DNA of 29,719 nucleotides from Gryganskiella cystojenkinii (Eukaryota; Mortierellomycota; Mortierellomycetes; Mortierellales; Mortierellaceae), in assembly GCA_015852425.1 (NCBI GenBank), contig JAAAIG010000340.1, positions 1-29,719 of the forward strand, given 5' to 3'. A program made the position numbers and the translations under genes. The notes under the pieces are model-generated. The model worked only from the letters and a program-made list of their open reading frames with translations. It searched no databases and was not told the origin of the DNA. Position 1 is the stretch's first letter; each line of letters opens with the position of its first letter. Shown here piece after piece: positions 10,567 to 21,267 of the stretch.

Positions 10567-10599
10567 ATGACAATTGCGCGCATGCGCGTCGATTGTCAT
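10567..10599. repeat. 33-nt near-perfect hairpin
   Basis: The outer arms are ATGACAAT (10567-10574) and ATTGTCAT (10592-10599). Inside them is a perfect GC-rich palindrome, CGCGCATGCGCG (10577-10588). Inner and outer stems are offset by one base, so the folded form would carry a small bulge. It sits 18 nt after the stop codon of the 9950-10549 ORF. It could be a transposon end structure, a regulatory palindrome, or a chance fold. Confidence 0.7.
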
Positions 10600-11873
10600 G
10601 ACTGGATCACGTCATTTAGCCGCCAGTCCTTTTTTCGATATCGCAAGTTTTTTCCTGGAACTCCTGTTGATGGAACACATCCTTCCACTCAGTTTGATAG
10701 AGCCGATAGAGGACGATTCTGTGGCTAAAGAGTATCGTAAAGATGTTGGAGAGAGATGAAAGCACAGTATCAGCTCGATCTCGAGTAAGGAGGAGGAGGC
10801 GAAATCTAAAACAGCATCCTGCTCGGGACACTGCCCGCTAAAAGATAAAGCGAATCGAAATACAGAAGGAGAGGAGAGGGAGAGGGCGGCACAATGGAGA
10901 GGAAACAAGAAAGAGAGGGCGTACAAAATTATTGAAATGAGTAAATGGCAGCTCCAGATCAGCCTCTTCGTTTCTGGTTCAAGGTGGGTGGTGGAGAGGT
11001 TAGTGCTAGTCAGCGCCTTGTGGGAGCATCCACGACCTCGACCAGTCAGGAAGGAATGCTCCTGTCTGAACCTCTGCCAGGGAATTATTTTTATCTTGGC
11101 TGCGGTCCTTCCTCTCTTCTCTTAGTTTATTTCTCTGTTGCCAGCTGGCTAACGACGTTGCCTTTGCAAGAAGAGAGTATATTCACCTACATGGCAAGGA
11201 CGCGTGCCTATCGTTATGATAGAAAGAGATACTATGGAGGCATAAAATAAACGGAGAAAATGCAATATAAAGAATTCTTTTATTCCTAAATAAAAGCCGA
11301 CGACTCCATCCGTTTAATCGGTCCGATGAACATGTTCCATCCAGGCCATTAAATAGTCAAGAGAACAAAAAGAAAAAGGAAACCAAATACGACCAGTGAG
11401 AAGGAACAACAAAATGAAGTAAAAAAAATAAAAAAAAGTAGTTGCAGGTGCTCATCATATTGAAAGGCGCGTCTTTCCCATCGCAGGCATTATCCTTTTC
11501 TGGTAATAAGGGTATGATCTCAGCACCATACGAAGTTGCCTTTTTCTCAAGAAAAAGACATCAACCAGGGCACCCCTTGCGCGATTCATGAATCCTTCAA
11601 GAAACCCACTTTTTTTTTAAAAAAAAAAAAAAAGAAAAATGGAGTAATATGAAGGAATGGCTCACCGACCATTGGGTGAATGCAAACAATTAATTATGGT
11701 ATGAACAAGAAAATGAAAATGAAAGTGAAGACGAAATAAAAAGAGAAACGCGGGAGACGAAGAGGGATATGAACATGAGGGCCTCGGCTTAGAGAGGAGT
11801 GAAAATGGTGACATGAAATGGTATAAGTAAATGGAAAAAATCAAAAAACACAAGCCGAGGTTTACCTGGTTCC
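10600..11873. other. Intergenic DNA with short unassigned frames
   Basis: No recognised gene. Short frames occur at 10574-10759 and 10945-11250 (about 101 codons, starting MAAPDQPLRFWF) on the plus strand and at 10612-10926 on the minus strand; none shows a known domain. The right part is the likely 3' UTR of the symporter gene (minus strand). It contains TTTATT at 11279-11284 (a minus-strand AATAAA, about 590 nt past the stop) and a T9-A15 block (11610-11633). A minus-strand GTGAGG and a GTAAAC just after the symporter stop could be donors of a 3' UTR intron. Confidence 0.55.
11610..11633. repeat. T9-A15 homopolymer junction
   Basis: Nine T residues directly abut fifteen A residues, a self-complementary AT tract in the likely 3' untranslated region of the symporter gene. 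Confidence 0.85.
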
Positions 11874-13569
11874 TCACTTTCTGTCATAAGAAGCAAAGGG
11901 CCTATTGTCAGACGACGATGATGCAAACTCGACATCTCTCAACGAGCTCGCCTTGGAATCAGGTGTCTCCTCTCCATGCTCGGTTTCGGAGGCCTCGGGG
12001 GGCAATATCAATGGGACTGGGTACTCGAATCCACAGGCCAAACGGATATACTTTTCAACAAGTGCGGCCAAGAGCGCACCCACAGCAGAGAAAATCAGAG
12101 GCAAGACAAACGAGGGCCAGTCATAAGACTCGACAAACGTGTAGTGAAGACCCTCAGACATGTTGCCCTTCTTCAAATAGCCGAAGACAACAATTGACAA
12201 GAAACCGGTGATGATACCAGAGACCATGGACCAACCGGTGACAAACCCTTCGAAACGATCGACCAATCCCAACAACAGGGGAACTGCACAGATCGTGCAG
12301 ACGAGGTTGCCGATCAAGAAGAGGATGATAATGTTGTAACCCTTCAACGAGACAAAGACGATGGGAATGTTGATCAGGAAGACCATCACGCGAGGATACC
12401 ATACAGACTTTCCACGGAAGAAACGAGAAGCCAATGTATCGACAATGGCGTTCTGGAGTGAATCAACAGCACCTTCGTTCATTGTGACAACTGCCAACGA
12501 AGCTAAGACGAGAATCCAGGCTGGAGCAGTGGTCTTGCCAGCGCCGAGGAGATCAAAGAATCCGGTCGTGCCATCGGGATTAGAGAGGGGAAACCCAGCC
12601 CACATGGCCAAAAATCCACCAAATCCGTACAAGAAGCAAACAACAACGAGACCAAGGGCACCCCAGAGAGATCCACGCTTGAGAGCCTTCTCATCTGCAG
12701 AAGCCCAGATACGTTGCCAGGGGCCTTCGGAAAAGATGGTCGCACAAGTCATAGAAATTGGCATGGCACCGCAAGCAGCCCAGCCCCAGTAGTTGGCACC
12801 AAGACCCTCAGGCAAGGGTGTGGGCAGACTCTCGGGACGATACGTCACAGCAACATAGACGGCCATGATCAACAACAACAGGACACCAAAGATACCCTGG
12901 GCAACATCGGTCAAGATCGAGACGTAAAGTCCTCCAGCAGCAGTGTAGAGCGAAGTGACAACAGCGACGACAACGACGATGGGAAGACGAGGGCCACCAA
13001 TGACTTGCTCAAACAGGTTCCCGATGGAGGTGTACTCTGCGCAGAGGGCAATAAACATGTTCAACAACATGACCAAGGTGACAATGATCATAGGGATGGT
13101 CCCGAAGCGCCAACGGACGAAATCTCCAAGGGAGAGGACACCTGGATACTTGCGATGAAGGACAGCACCGACACGGGCAACCAAGAACATGGGGAGACCA
13201 CAGGAGACAGAATAGGCCACCAATCCAACGATACCGGCTGAGACGACATAGGCAGGCATGGCAAAAATGACCCTATGAAAAAAGGGAGAAGGGAGGCAGA
13301 GGGAGAGTCAGTGACCTTGGATCATGGAGGATCAAGACATTTTGATGTTGAGAAGGAAGCGAGATGACAAACACATACCAGGCACCAACACCAGAGGCAT
13401 AGAAGGACCAGGCGATGGTACGCTCAGGAACGGAACGACGAGCGGTCAAGAAGAACTCTGTGGTATCCTTTTGAACGGCTTGACGACGATGAGCGAGAAA
13501 GAGGGCACCGAGTCCAAAGACGACGACGGTGGTGATGGAAAGACCATACGTGACAGAGACCAGCGACAT
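11874..13569 (-). CDS. Sodium:solute symporter (SSS) family membrane transporter
   Basis: Two exons on the minus strand, 13569-13379 and 13272-11874, split inside a Trp codon (TG|G) by a 106-nt GT-AG intron. The product is 529 aa. The joined core reads SGVGAWVIFAMPAYV around residues 59-73, which is the expected start of the second helix in this family, supporting the splice. About 13 hydrophobic segments follow. Family-type landmarks are SILTDVAQGIFG in the middle and EGPWQRIWASADE after a large loop. The tail is hydrophilic and Ser/Glu-rich, with the C-terminus at about residue 475 onward outside the membrane. Members couple Na+ or H+ to uptake of urea, proline, nucleobases and similar solutes. 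It is shorter than typical DUR3 urea transporters, and I cannot assign the substrate. The start ATG is the first in frame after a purine-rich (minus-strand CT-rich) leader. Confidence 0.82.
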
Positions 13570-14219
13570 GGCGGACAGGTTTGCCGTTGGACAGGGGAGA
13601 GGAAAGGGGAAGCGAAGTAAAGAAACAAGAAAAGTGGGGAAAGAAGGAAAAGAAGACTGAGAAACGGGGAAAGAAAGAAATATTTGGGAGCGGAGAAACA
13701 GTCACCTTTTTTTTTTTTTTTTTAGCTGATGCCAGGGTTTTATACACTGCTCTCGTTTGATTTACCAGGAACAAACCTTTGGAAGAAAACAAAAAATCTT
13801 TTGCTTCTTCCGTATCACTCTATCCATTTGCAAACCATTTTTTTTGAACCACAGCCCCGGTTTCACACAATGATGAGCTTGATTCAACCTCCGTCCGCCC
13901 ACTCCTCATCATTGCGTCTTTTCTGAATGTGTGGGGTTCTCGTGCGTTCGTGCGTGTGTACGTGAGTGTTTTTATTTGCTTTGACTTGTTCTCAACACAA
14001 TTCTGCAATTCTAGTAATTAAAGACCAAGTCTAAAACTTTCGCACGGATGAGTTGAGCATGTCGAGAAAATATCAATAACAGAGAACGAGAAAAAAAAGA
14101 TGAGGGTACGTTTTTCATCCCACAGAAAAGGCCACGCCTGAGATCTTAAAACGGAAAAAGAGAGTTAAAAGGTCGTATATTTTACAATAAATCTGGAGAG
14201 GTTAGGGATGTCTATCTAT
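13570..14219. other. Symporter promoter and TMEM115 3' flank
   Basis: Both flanking genes run on the minus strand, so this spacer carries the symporter promoter/leader and the sequence next to the upstream gene's 3' end. Minus-strand CT-richness just above 13570 (about 13590-13690) fits a leader. It contains T17 at 13707-13723. The stop codon of the right-hand gene overlaps a minus-strand AATAAA (around 14218-14223), and another minus-strand candidate was not found. No coding content is recognised. Confidence 0.55.
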
Positions 14220-16094
14220 TTATTTTGCTGTCAAGTCGTCCGCCGTCGAGGGGTCGTTCACGTCCAGTGCAGACGTCTCGAAGAGAACCTCGTCTTCGTC
14301 TTCTGAAGGTAATGGCTCGGCGGAAAGGGACAACAGGGAGACAGGTGCAGCGGTCGTTGTTGGTCCAGAACTCAATCCTGACACGCCCTTAAATGTCGAA
14401 CGTCCTGATCCTGAAAAGCTCGCATTGCTACCCGCGGCTGCATGGAGTCGCATATCCAGTGCCTTCAACGCCAATTGTCTAATAGACAGAAAAATGAACA
14501 AACAAGACGCGCAGTTAGAACCAATGACTGATACAATATGAAGCATGTACGTCTCGACCACAAAATTAATGTGGAGTCCTTACCTCCTACGCTCTGCCTC
14601 GGCTCTAAGACTTCCTGGCTGCGTAAAAGTGTGGCCCATGCCTGCCATCTGAGGGTTCTCCAGGTCGTATTGAAAGCCTCCGTATCCTGTGGGTGAACAG
14701 ACATGAAGTTTGACTAGGATCCCAAAGAACATGTTTGAGATGGCCTTGACCGGTGGTCTATTGTCAGTTGGATAGTGCATCGGTTGATTAGTTATGATCG
14801 CCACTACTCCTCTTTTCCATCATGGCTCGTCTTGAGCCCCCCTGTTTCATGCAAACTTACTGGACAAACTCGGGAAAGAAAGACGCGAATGAAAACGTTT
14901 CGCTCCTGTCACCACGAATGCCATCCTGGACTCTAAAGAACCGAGAGTAGAGCCAGGCAAAACTGAGTCCGTACAACGCTATCAAAAGCTGGATCTGACT
15001 TTGAGTAATCAACGCCTGGATGATCATGACGATGGAAAAGAGCAATGGTAGAGACTAAAATAAGACCGAGACATGCATTAGTAAGTCTGTCCTCTGACTT
15101 CGATTCTGATATCCATCCAAAATATCCGAGTGGGTCCTTATTCTCCTCACCTTGACGCGGACAGAGAGGAATCCCCAGAGAGTAACCTTGTGCTCTGGGA
15201 CGAGCTGTTTGAATCCTATCAAGAATCCTGCGAGAACTCCTGTCAATCCATACGCCTGTGTCTCGTACCTAGAGCGGAAGAAAGAAAAGAAGAATAACGG
15301 GTGAGGAGTCTCAAATAACGAGCATTTACCTGCTACACCATCCCTCGAAATATCCATGTCGTGTTTCGCTCTCTTTCACACAAACACACACACTTACAGT
15401 AATTCGTCATTTCCTCGGACAACAAACTCGAATAGACAAGTAAAGTAAATCCCGAGCATGGGTCCGACGCTGGTGAGGGCCAGATACTTGAACAATTCGC
15501 GTGATCCCCATGCGCGCTCAAGGTACTTGCCACTTCCTAACAACAGCACAGTGTTGATCACATACTGTACGTCAGACAATAGCAGGTGGAAAAGGAGATC
15601 GGAGAGAAAAAGAAAAGAGAAAGAGCAAGTGTTAGTACAAGAGTGCTCTTGCAGAATTGTCAACGGTTCCGTATGATCGGTGATACCAGTTGAAGATCAT
15701 CCAACTTCGTCGACTTGCCAGAAAGACACTCCGTTCAAAGAATGCCGCCGTCGCAAAGGTCCAAATCCGATAAGGTGCACTGTAAACAAAGGATAATAAA
15801 AGGCACGAGGGTCAGTTAGTTAAGCATGGAAACGCGTTTTCTAATGTCTCTTCTGTTTGAATCACTACCAATAAAAACTCACTCAACAGGGACCATGGCG
15901 AGAAGGGAAACCAGTGTTGCTTCTGCATCGGAATTGGCTGCGTTTTCACCTCCTCTTTCAGAGATGGCCATGTCCCGGAACCGAAGGAGGAGACCGAGCG
16001 TGGTCATGGCCGTTACTGCGGTGGAGACGCCCTTTGTCAAAGAAGGCACGTTTGTGACTGTGGAACGCCAACTGGCGGCAATCGAGGCCGACAT
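14220..16094 (-). CDS. TMEM115: TMEM115-like Golgi rhomboid-fold membrane protein (DUF1751)
   Basis: Seven exons on the minus strand: 16094-15883, 15779-15719, 15564-15398, 15268-15151, 15054-14861, 14757-14584 and 14478-14220, joining in frame to 394 aa. Family landmarks in order are: WTFATAAFFE (about 78-87); YLERAWGSRELF (about 107-118); ETQAYGLTGVLAGFLIGFKQ (about 149-168); WLYSRFF and then FSFASFFPEFVQPPV (about 240-254); and the strongly conserved AERRRQLALKAL (about 305-316), followed by an acidic Ser-rich tail. Known TMEM115 proteins are rhomboid-like pseudoproteases of the Golgi that bind the COG complex and affect retrograde transport. No rhomboid Ser-His catalytic pair was recognised here. 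Intron 2 appears to use a GC donor (starts at 15718). The gene is divergent from chitin synthase. Confidence 0.88.
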
Positions 16095-16803
16095 TGTGTG
16101 ATTTTGTTTTGTTGATGGCGGTAGGAAGGATTGAACGGAATGGGGTATGACGAAGGAGCCTAGGGTATGTGTGGTGCTGTTCCCTATTGATGAGTTCAGT
16201 CCTTCTTGGAAATAATAACGATAGAAGGAAAAAGAGATTGAGAGAAAGATGCAAATCCAAGATGGAGGGATGGAAGGACGGAAGGGAGGGGAGAATGAGA
16301 ACGGTTGAGAGCACAGATGTTTTGGGCGCAGAAGACACAAAGTGCGAGAGCACTCAAATCACATGACTTTTGGAGATCAACGATTCGTGGAACTAGCTTG
16401 CAAACATCGAAGGGGAAGGGGATCGATGATCGACGATTGTGGAGTCCAACAGTGGAGAACCAAAGAAAGTCGAACCACAGCGCTTTCCCTTCCGTGCTGA
16501 CCACGATCGACAGGAGCTGTAAATGGGATGCAATTGCCTCTTCTTGGTCCAAGTGATGGACGTTCTCGGCTGTGGTTTATTTTGGTGTTTGGCCCCAATT
16601 TATTCTTCTGCAACTATTTAAGGTTGCCGTTGTCATCATTGTGCCGCTGTCCCTGTTTCTTTTGAGTCGTCGTACTTCACTCTCTCTTCTTTCTCCACTC
16701 TACTCCTCACTCCCCTACTCCCAATTCACTCTGTCGCTCTTTTCTTTTTTGTTCGCGACCCCCCCATTAATGCCACCCCACTCTAATTCACAGCAATCAT
16801 ATC
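16095..16803. promoter_or_regulatory. Shared intergenic promoter region, TMEM115 (-) and chitin synthase (+)
   Basis: This 709-bp region separates two divergent start codons. The left half is CT-rich on the minus strand, forming the TMEM115 leader (about 16200-16300). CACATGAC, an E-box variant, sits at 16360-16367. Toward chitin synthase there is a CCAAT at 16595-16599, a TATTTAA-like box near 16615-16621 and a long CT-rich leader (about 16660-16790). Motifs were assigned by eye. Confidence 0.5.
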
Positions 16804-19800
16804 ATGTACCGACAGAGACAAGCCAGGAACCAGCACGACCAGCTGTCTCTCATTGCTGAATCAGAATCGTCAGATCCCTCCCATCCGCCACCTCGACCAC
16901 AGCAACCCACTTACCAACCCATGCAACGACCCATTGCTGCAGGAAGACGTGGACAGCCTCAGTTTGCTTCCACCTCCTCCTCAACACCCGCACCTTCCTC
17001 CTCCTCCAACTATGCCTCCTCGACGTTTTCCTCGTCCACAGACCAGAGCGACGTGCCTCCTGAGGTTCCTGCATTCAACTACTCTTCATTCATCCGGGAC
17101 AAAAAGAATCTCCAACGCCACCAATCCATCTACTCAATCATCTCTCGCAAGTCCATTCGTTCAATCATCTCGAATCCTGATCTCGACACCGAAAACATGT
17201 ACTCTTACTACCCTCATGAACAGCCCAAACGACCCAAAGATGAAATTGTAGAAGAACCAGTAGAAGAGCCTGTATTTTCTGTTCAACTTCAAGATTTCAA
17301 CCCACCACCGCCAGAATCCCCTATCCCAGCACCGATGGAGATCCCTGAGCGTCAAGAGCGGCGTTACAAAACGACCAAAGTCGTTCAGCTCACGGACGAT
17401 AACCTGGTCCTCGAATGTCCTGTTCCACCTCATTACCTTGTTAAACAAACGCGACAGAAGGGCCAGGAATGGGAGTTTATGAGGTACTCGGCCGTTACCT
17501 GTGACCCAGACCAATTCAAGGCTGAGAACTACACGTTACGACCAGCCATGTGGAAACGAGAGACAGAACTTTTTATAGTCGTCACCATGTACAATGTAAG
17601 TCACCAAACTTACCAATGGCGAGCAAAAGAGCTACCCTCAAGGATCAAGTTTGATGCTTGTTTTCCTTGGTCGGCTTTTTTTGTCCAAAAGAACAGAGAG
17701 ACAAAGAGACTAAAAAAAAATTGTTTCATTTGTTTTTAGGAAAACGTTAATTTGTTTGCAGAGACGATGCATGGGATAATGAAGAATATCCGTCACCTTG
17801 CATCCAGGAACAACTCCAAGACCTGGGGCGAGGGCTCTTGGGAAAAGGTCGTTGTCTGTATTGTTGCGGACGGAAGAAAAAAATGTGACCCTCAAGTTTA
17901 CAACTACCTTGCGGCCATGGGTGTCTATCAGGAAGGTGTCGCCAAACGAGAGGTCAATGGAAAACCAGTTGAAGCACACGTTTACGAGGTAAAATAACAA
18001 AGCAATTGCGCCCACACAACGAGTTACATGGAGGGAAACAAAGAACGCGCGGATGATCATTACACTCGACCTCCTTTGTGTGTGACCACAATCTGAGGCT
18101 GTAGCGCCCAGCGACGGATGAAGGCGCCCCTTTTTCGTCGGCGAATTCTTCTGGCTCACCTATTTTATACGTTTGCTGTGGTTAAAAAAATAGTACACAA
18201 CCCAAGTGACGATCGATCCAAACATGAAGATTGTCCAGTCCAGGGACAGTGACAGTGGTTACGTCCCTGTTCAAATGATGTTTTGTCTCAAGGAAAAGAA
18301 TGCTAAGAAGTTGAACTCGCATCGATGGTTCTTTAACGCGTTCGGACCCGTGATCGATCCTCGAGTCTGTGTACTGTTGGATGTTGGAACAAGACCCGGG
18401 CCGACCTCGATCTATCAGCTCTGGAAGGCCTTTGATCTCAACTCGAATGTGGCTGGCGCCTGTGGAGAGATCAAACCCGTCAAGGGTTCTTTTGCCAAAA
18501 ACTTACTCAACCCTTTGGTCGCTGCCCAGAACTTTGAATACAAGATGGTAAGGATGAGGCTCGATATCTGACGAGTGAAGGGGGACGGGATGGTGTGCTG
18601 CGAACAACGTCTGACCTTTACTATCTCTTCTGTATGAAATAGAACAACATCTTGGACAAACCGCTGGAATCCGTCATTGGATATATCTCGGTCCTTCCTG
18701 GAGCCTTCTCAGCCTACCGTTACAAAGCCCTGTTGACATCACCGGAGACACCGACTCAAGGACCTTTGATCAGTTACTTCAAAGGCGAGAAACCGACCCC
18801 GGATTCAGGGATCTTTGACGCCAACATGTACTTGGCCGAGGATCGGATTCTCTGTTTCGAATTGGTCGCAAAACGAAATTATGCTTGGACACTCCGTTAT
18901 GTGAAGGCAGCCTGGGCAGAGACAGATGTACCTGACACGGTTCCCGAGCTGATCAGTCAACGTCGTCGTTGGTTAAACGGTACCTTCTTTGTGGCGCTGT
19001 TTTCGATCTTCCACTTTGGAAAGATCTACAAGAGTGATCATGCTTACTGGAGGTAAAGGAGCAAACATGAATTGAAACATGGTTTCTTGCAGGACACGTT
19101 CAACGCGGTCGAAACTAACTTCGATATTTTTTGTCGTGCAATAGAAAACTGCTATTCCATCTGCAACTACTTTACAACATCTTGAGTATCTTTTTCAGTT
19201 GGTTCGCCATCGTAAGTCCTAGACTCAGCTCTCTCTCTCTCTCTCTCTGACTCGCAATCGATAAACAGGGTTTGTTCGTCGAGTCTGATTTCGTCTCTTT
19301 CCTCTTTTTGATCTTAGGCAAACATCTACTTGACTTTTTACATTCTCGCCAACTCGTTGACTTTCCAGGAGAACAGTCCCTATGGCAGGAGTGATATCTT
19401 TAAAGTCGTGTTTATTGTGTTGAAGTACTTTTACGAGTTCTTGGTCATCATCGTGTTTGTGCTCAGTATGGGTAATCGTCCAACAGGGTAAGTGATTTTG
19501 CACAAATTCTCTGCAAAGCTGTTCAAAAACGAAATCTGTTATCACCTGTTATGAATTGCTGATAAAGCTGCAATCTTTTCATTCAATTGATCTCTTATGG
19601 ATCAATTAGATCAAGAGTCCTCTACACAACGGCGATGTTCTTTTTCGCGTTCCTGATGGCGTACATGACTTTTTGTGCAGTCTGGTTGACGTACCTCGGA
19701 ATCTCTCATGCGCTGGCCGCTGGTGAGACTTCATTGGATGCAGTGATCAAGGACCCGACGTTCAGGAATGTGATCTTGTCCTTAGCCTCAACCTACGGTC

Positions 19801-20475
19801 TCTACCTCTTTGGAAGTGTTCTTTATCTTGAGCCTTGGCATATGGTCACCAGTTTTGTGCAATACCTCTGCATGATGCCAAGGTGAATAACTTTTATCAT
19901 TTATTTTTGATCCATAAGCCACAGAGGTCAAGCTGGATCAATCCTCTAACCGCATCACATCACCTTTTATCTGAAAAAATAGCTATGTCAACGTCTTGAA
20001 CGTGTATGCGTTCTGTAATACGCACGATGTCAGTTGGGGTACCAAAGGTGATAATATCGACAACATGGATCTCGGCACTGTCAAGGCCGCCAACACGAAG
20101 GAGGGCGCCGATGCCGAGGTAACCGTGAACGTACCGACACAGGAACACGACATCAACGAGACCTATCTCCAAGCCGTTGCCTCACTCCGGGACAAGACCA
20201 AGGAGACGGAACAAAAACGTGACGCAAAGACCAAACAAGAGGACTATTACAAGGCTTTCCGTACAAGATTGGTCTTGCTCTGGTGTGCCTCGAACGGGTT
20301 GTTGGTCAGTATCGTTACCTATTCGGGATCAAACTTGACAGGGACCTATGATACTCGCTCCAAGGCTTATTTGGCGTTTGTGTTGTGGTCGGTCGCGTTC
20401 CTGTCTGCGTTTAGGTTCGTTGGTAGTGTAGCCTATATCCTGTTGCGATTGATCACAGGTGAACTTAGGTGGTAA
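16804..20475 (+). CDS. CHS: Chitin synthase, division 1 (class I-III type)
   Basis: Eight exons: 16804-17595, 17740-17988, 18194-18547, 18643-19052, 19145-19211, 19318-19487, 19610-19882 and 19983-20475, joining in frame to 935 aa. Residues 1-185 are a disordered Pro/Ser/Gln-rich head. The Chs N-terminal domain begins at [10 protein letters not shown] (187). The catalytic GT2 domain contains TMYNEN (about 261-266), [23 protein letters not shown] (Asp at about 410), [24 protein letters not shown] (about 530-533) and QRRRW (571-575). Helices that form the product channel follow, then SWGTKGD (789-795) and C-terminal membrane segments. The enzyme polymerises UDP-GlcNAc into beta-1,4 chitin at the plasma membrane and extrudes it into the wall. 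Every motif I know for the family is present, so it should be active. No myosin domain is attached. Confidence 0.95.
19229..19248 (+). repeat. (CT)10 microsatellite in chitin synthase intron 5
   Basis: Ten perfect CT dinucleotides within the intron between 19211 and 19318. It may act as part of a polypyrimidine tract, although it lies nearer the donor than the acceptor. Confidence 0.9.
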
Positions 20476-20540
20476 CGAGCAGTAACCTCTAGATTTGAAG
20501 AGAAAAACGATACGATATACCTGATTCCTTTGTAGAACAT

Positions 20541-20546
20541 AATAAA
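20541..20546 (+). terminator. Poly(A) signal AATAAA for chitin synthase
   Basis: Canonical hexamer about 65 nt after the TAA stop, leading into an A-run. Confidence 0.6.
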
Positions 20547-20559
20547 AAAAAGTCGCATT

Positions 20560-21267
20560 CGCTATGAATTCAGGCTGATTCGAACAAAGTCTTGCTTCGG
20601 GAACAAAACCCCAGGCCGAGACTCAAGATACAAAGGAGCGATGCGGCGTAGAACTTGTAACTGATGTAAGAGAAAAAAACTTGATTTGAAGATTGAGAGC
20701 GGGGAAGTGGAGGCGGGAGAAAGAAGAAACGAAGGAGGAGAGAAAACCCTCTTCCAACAAGGGGTCATGTGAGCCGTTGGGTACGATCTCGTTCGTAAAG
20801 AGACAAAACGGAGGGAGGGCAGAAAGTCAACGCGTGAGAAAAATGTGCCCTCCTTCCATATTGAGCTATTGAGTTTTTGTTTTTCCCTTTGTCTCTGCTG
20901 TGATTCTTTCTCCTTTTGTCCTCCTTTGTGATCGCTTTTTTTTGTACTTTTTCCAATCTACAACAACATCACATCTCCCATCGTCATTGTCATCGTCATC
21001 ACCATCGAAGTATTGTTGACATTTCGTCTCTTTCCATTCTCCCTCTCCACTCAAAAGCTCGTCCCTTTTCTTTTAGACCCTACTTGCGTCTGCTCCACTC
21101 TCCACTCCTATACTCCACACTCCGCTCTGACGCCCACCTCTTCGCAATTCTTTTGAAGGACCCCCAACAACCTGACCACTGTTTCTCTCAGCTTTTTTCG
21201 GCCGCATAACTACTCTCTCGCTTAACCGTCGTCGTCCCTTGCATTTCTCTCCGTTGTTGCTCTCTTT
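20560..21267 (+). promoter_or_regulatory. Promoter and leader region of the mitochondrial carrier gene
   Basis: The stretch between the chitin synthase 3' end and the carrier holds GTCATGTGA (20764-20772), an E-box variant, and then a long CT-rich tract (about 20880-21250) of the kind that precedes the other plus-strand genes. No protein-coding content is recognised, and no clear TATA box was found. Confidence 0.4.

Noticed and set aside
12714..13241. 175-codon plus-strand frame
   Set aside because: Antisense to the symporter's main exon; hydrophilic low-information translation.
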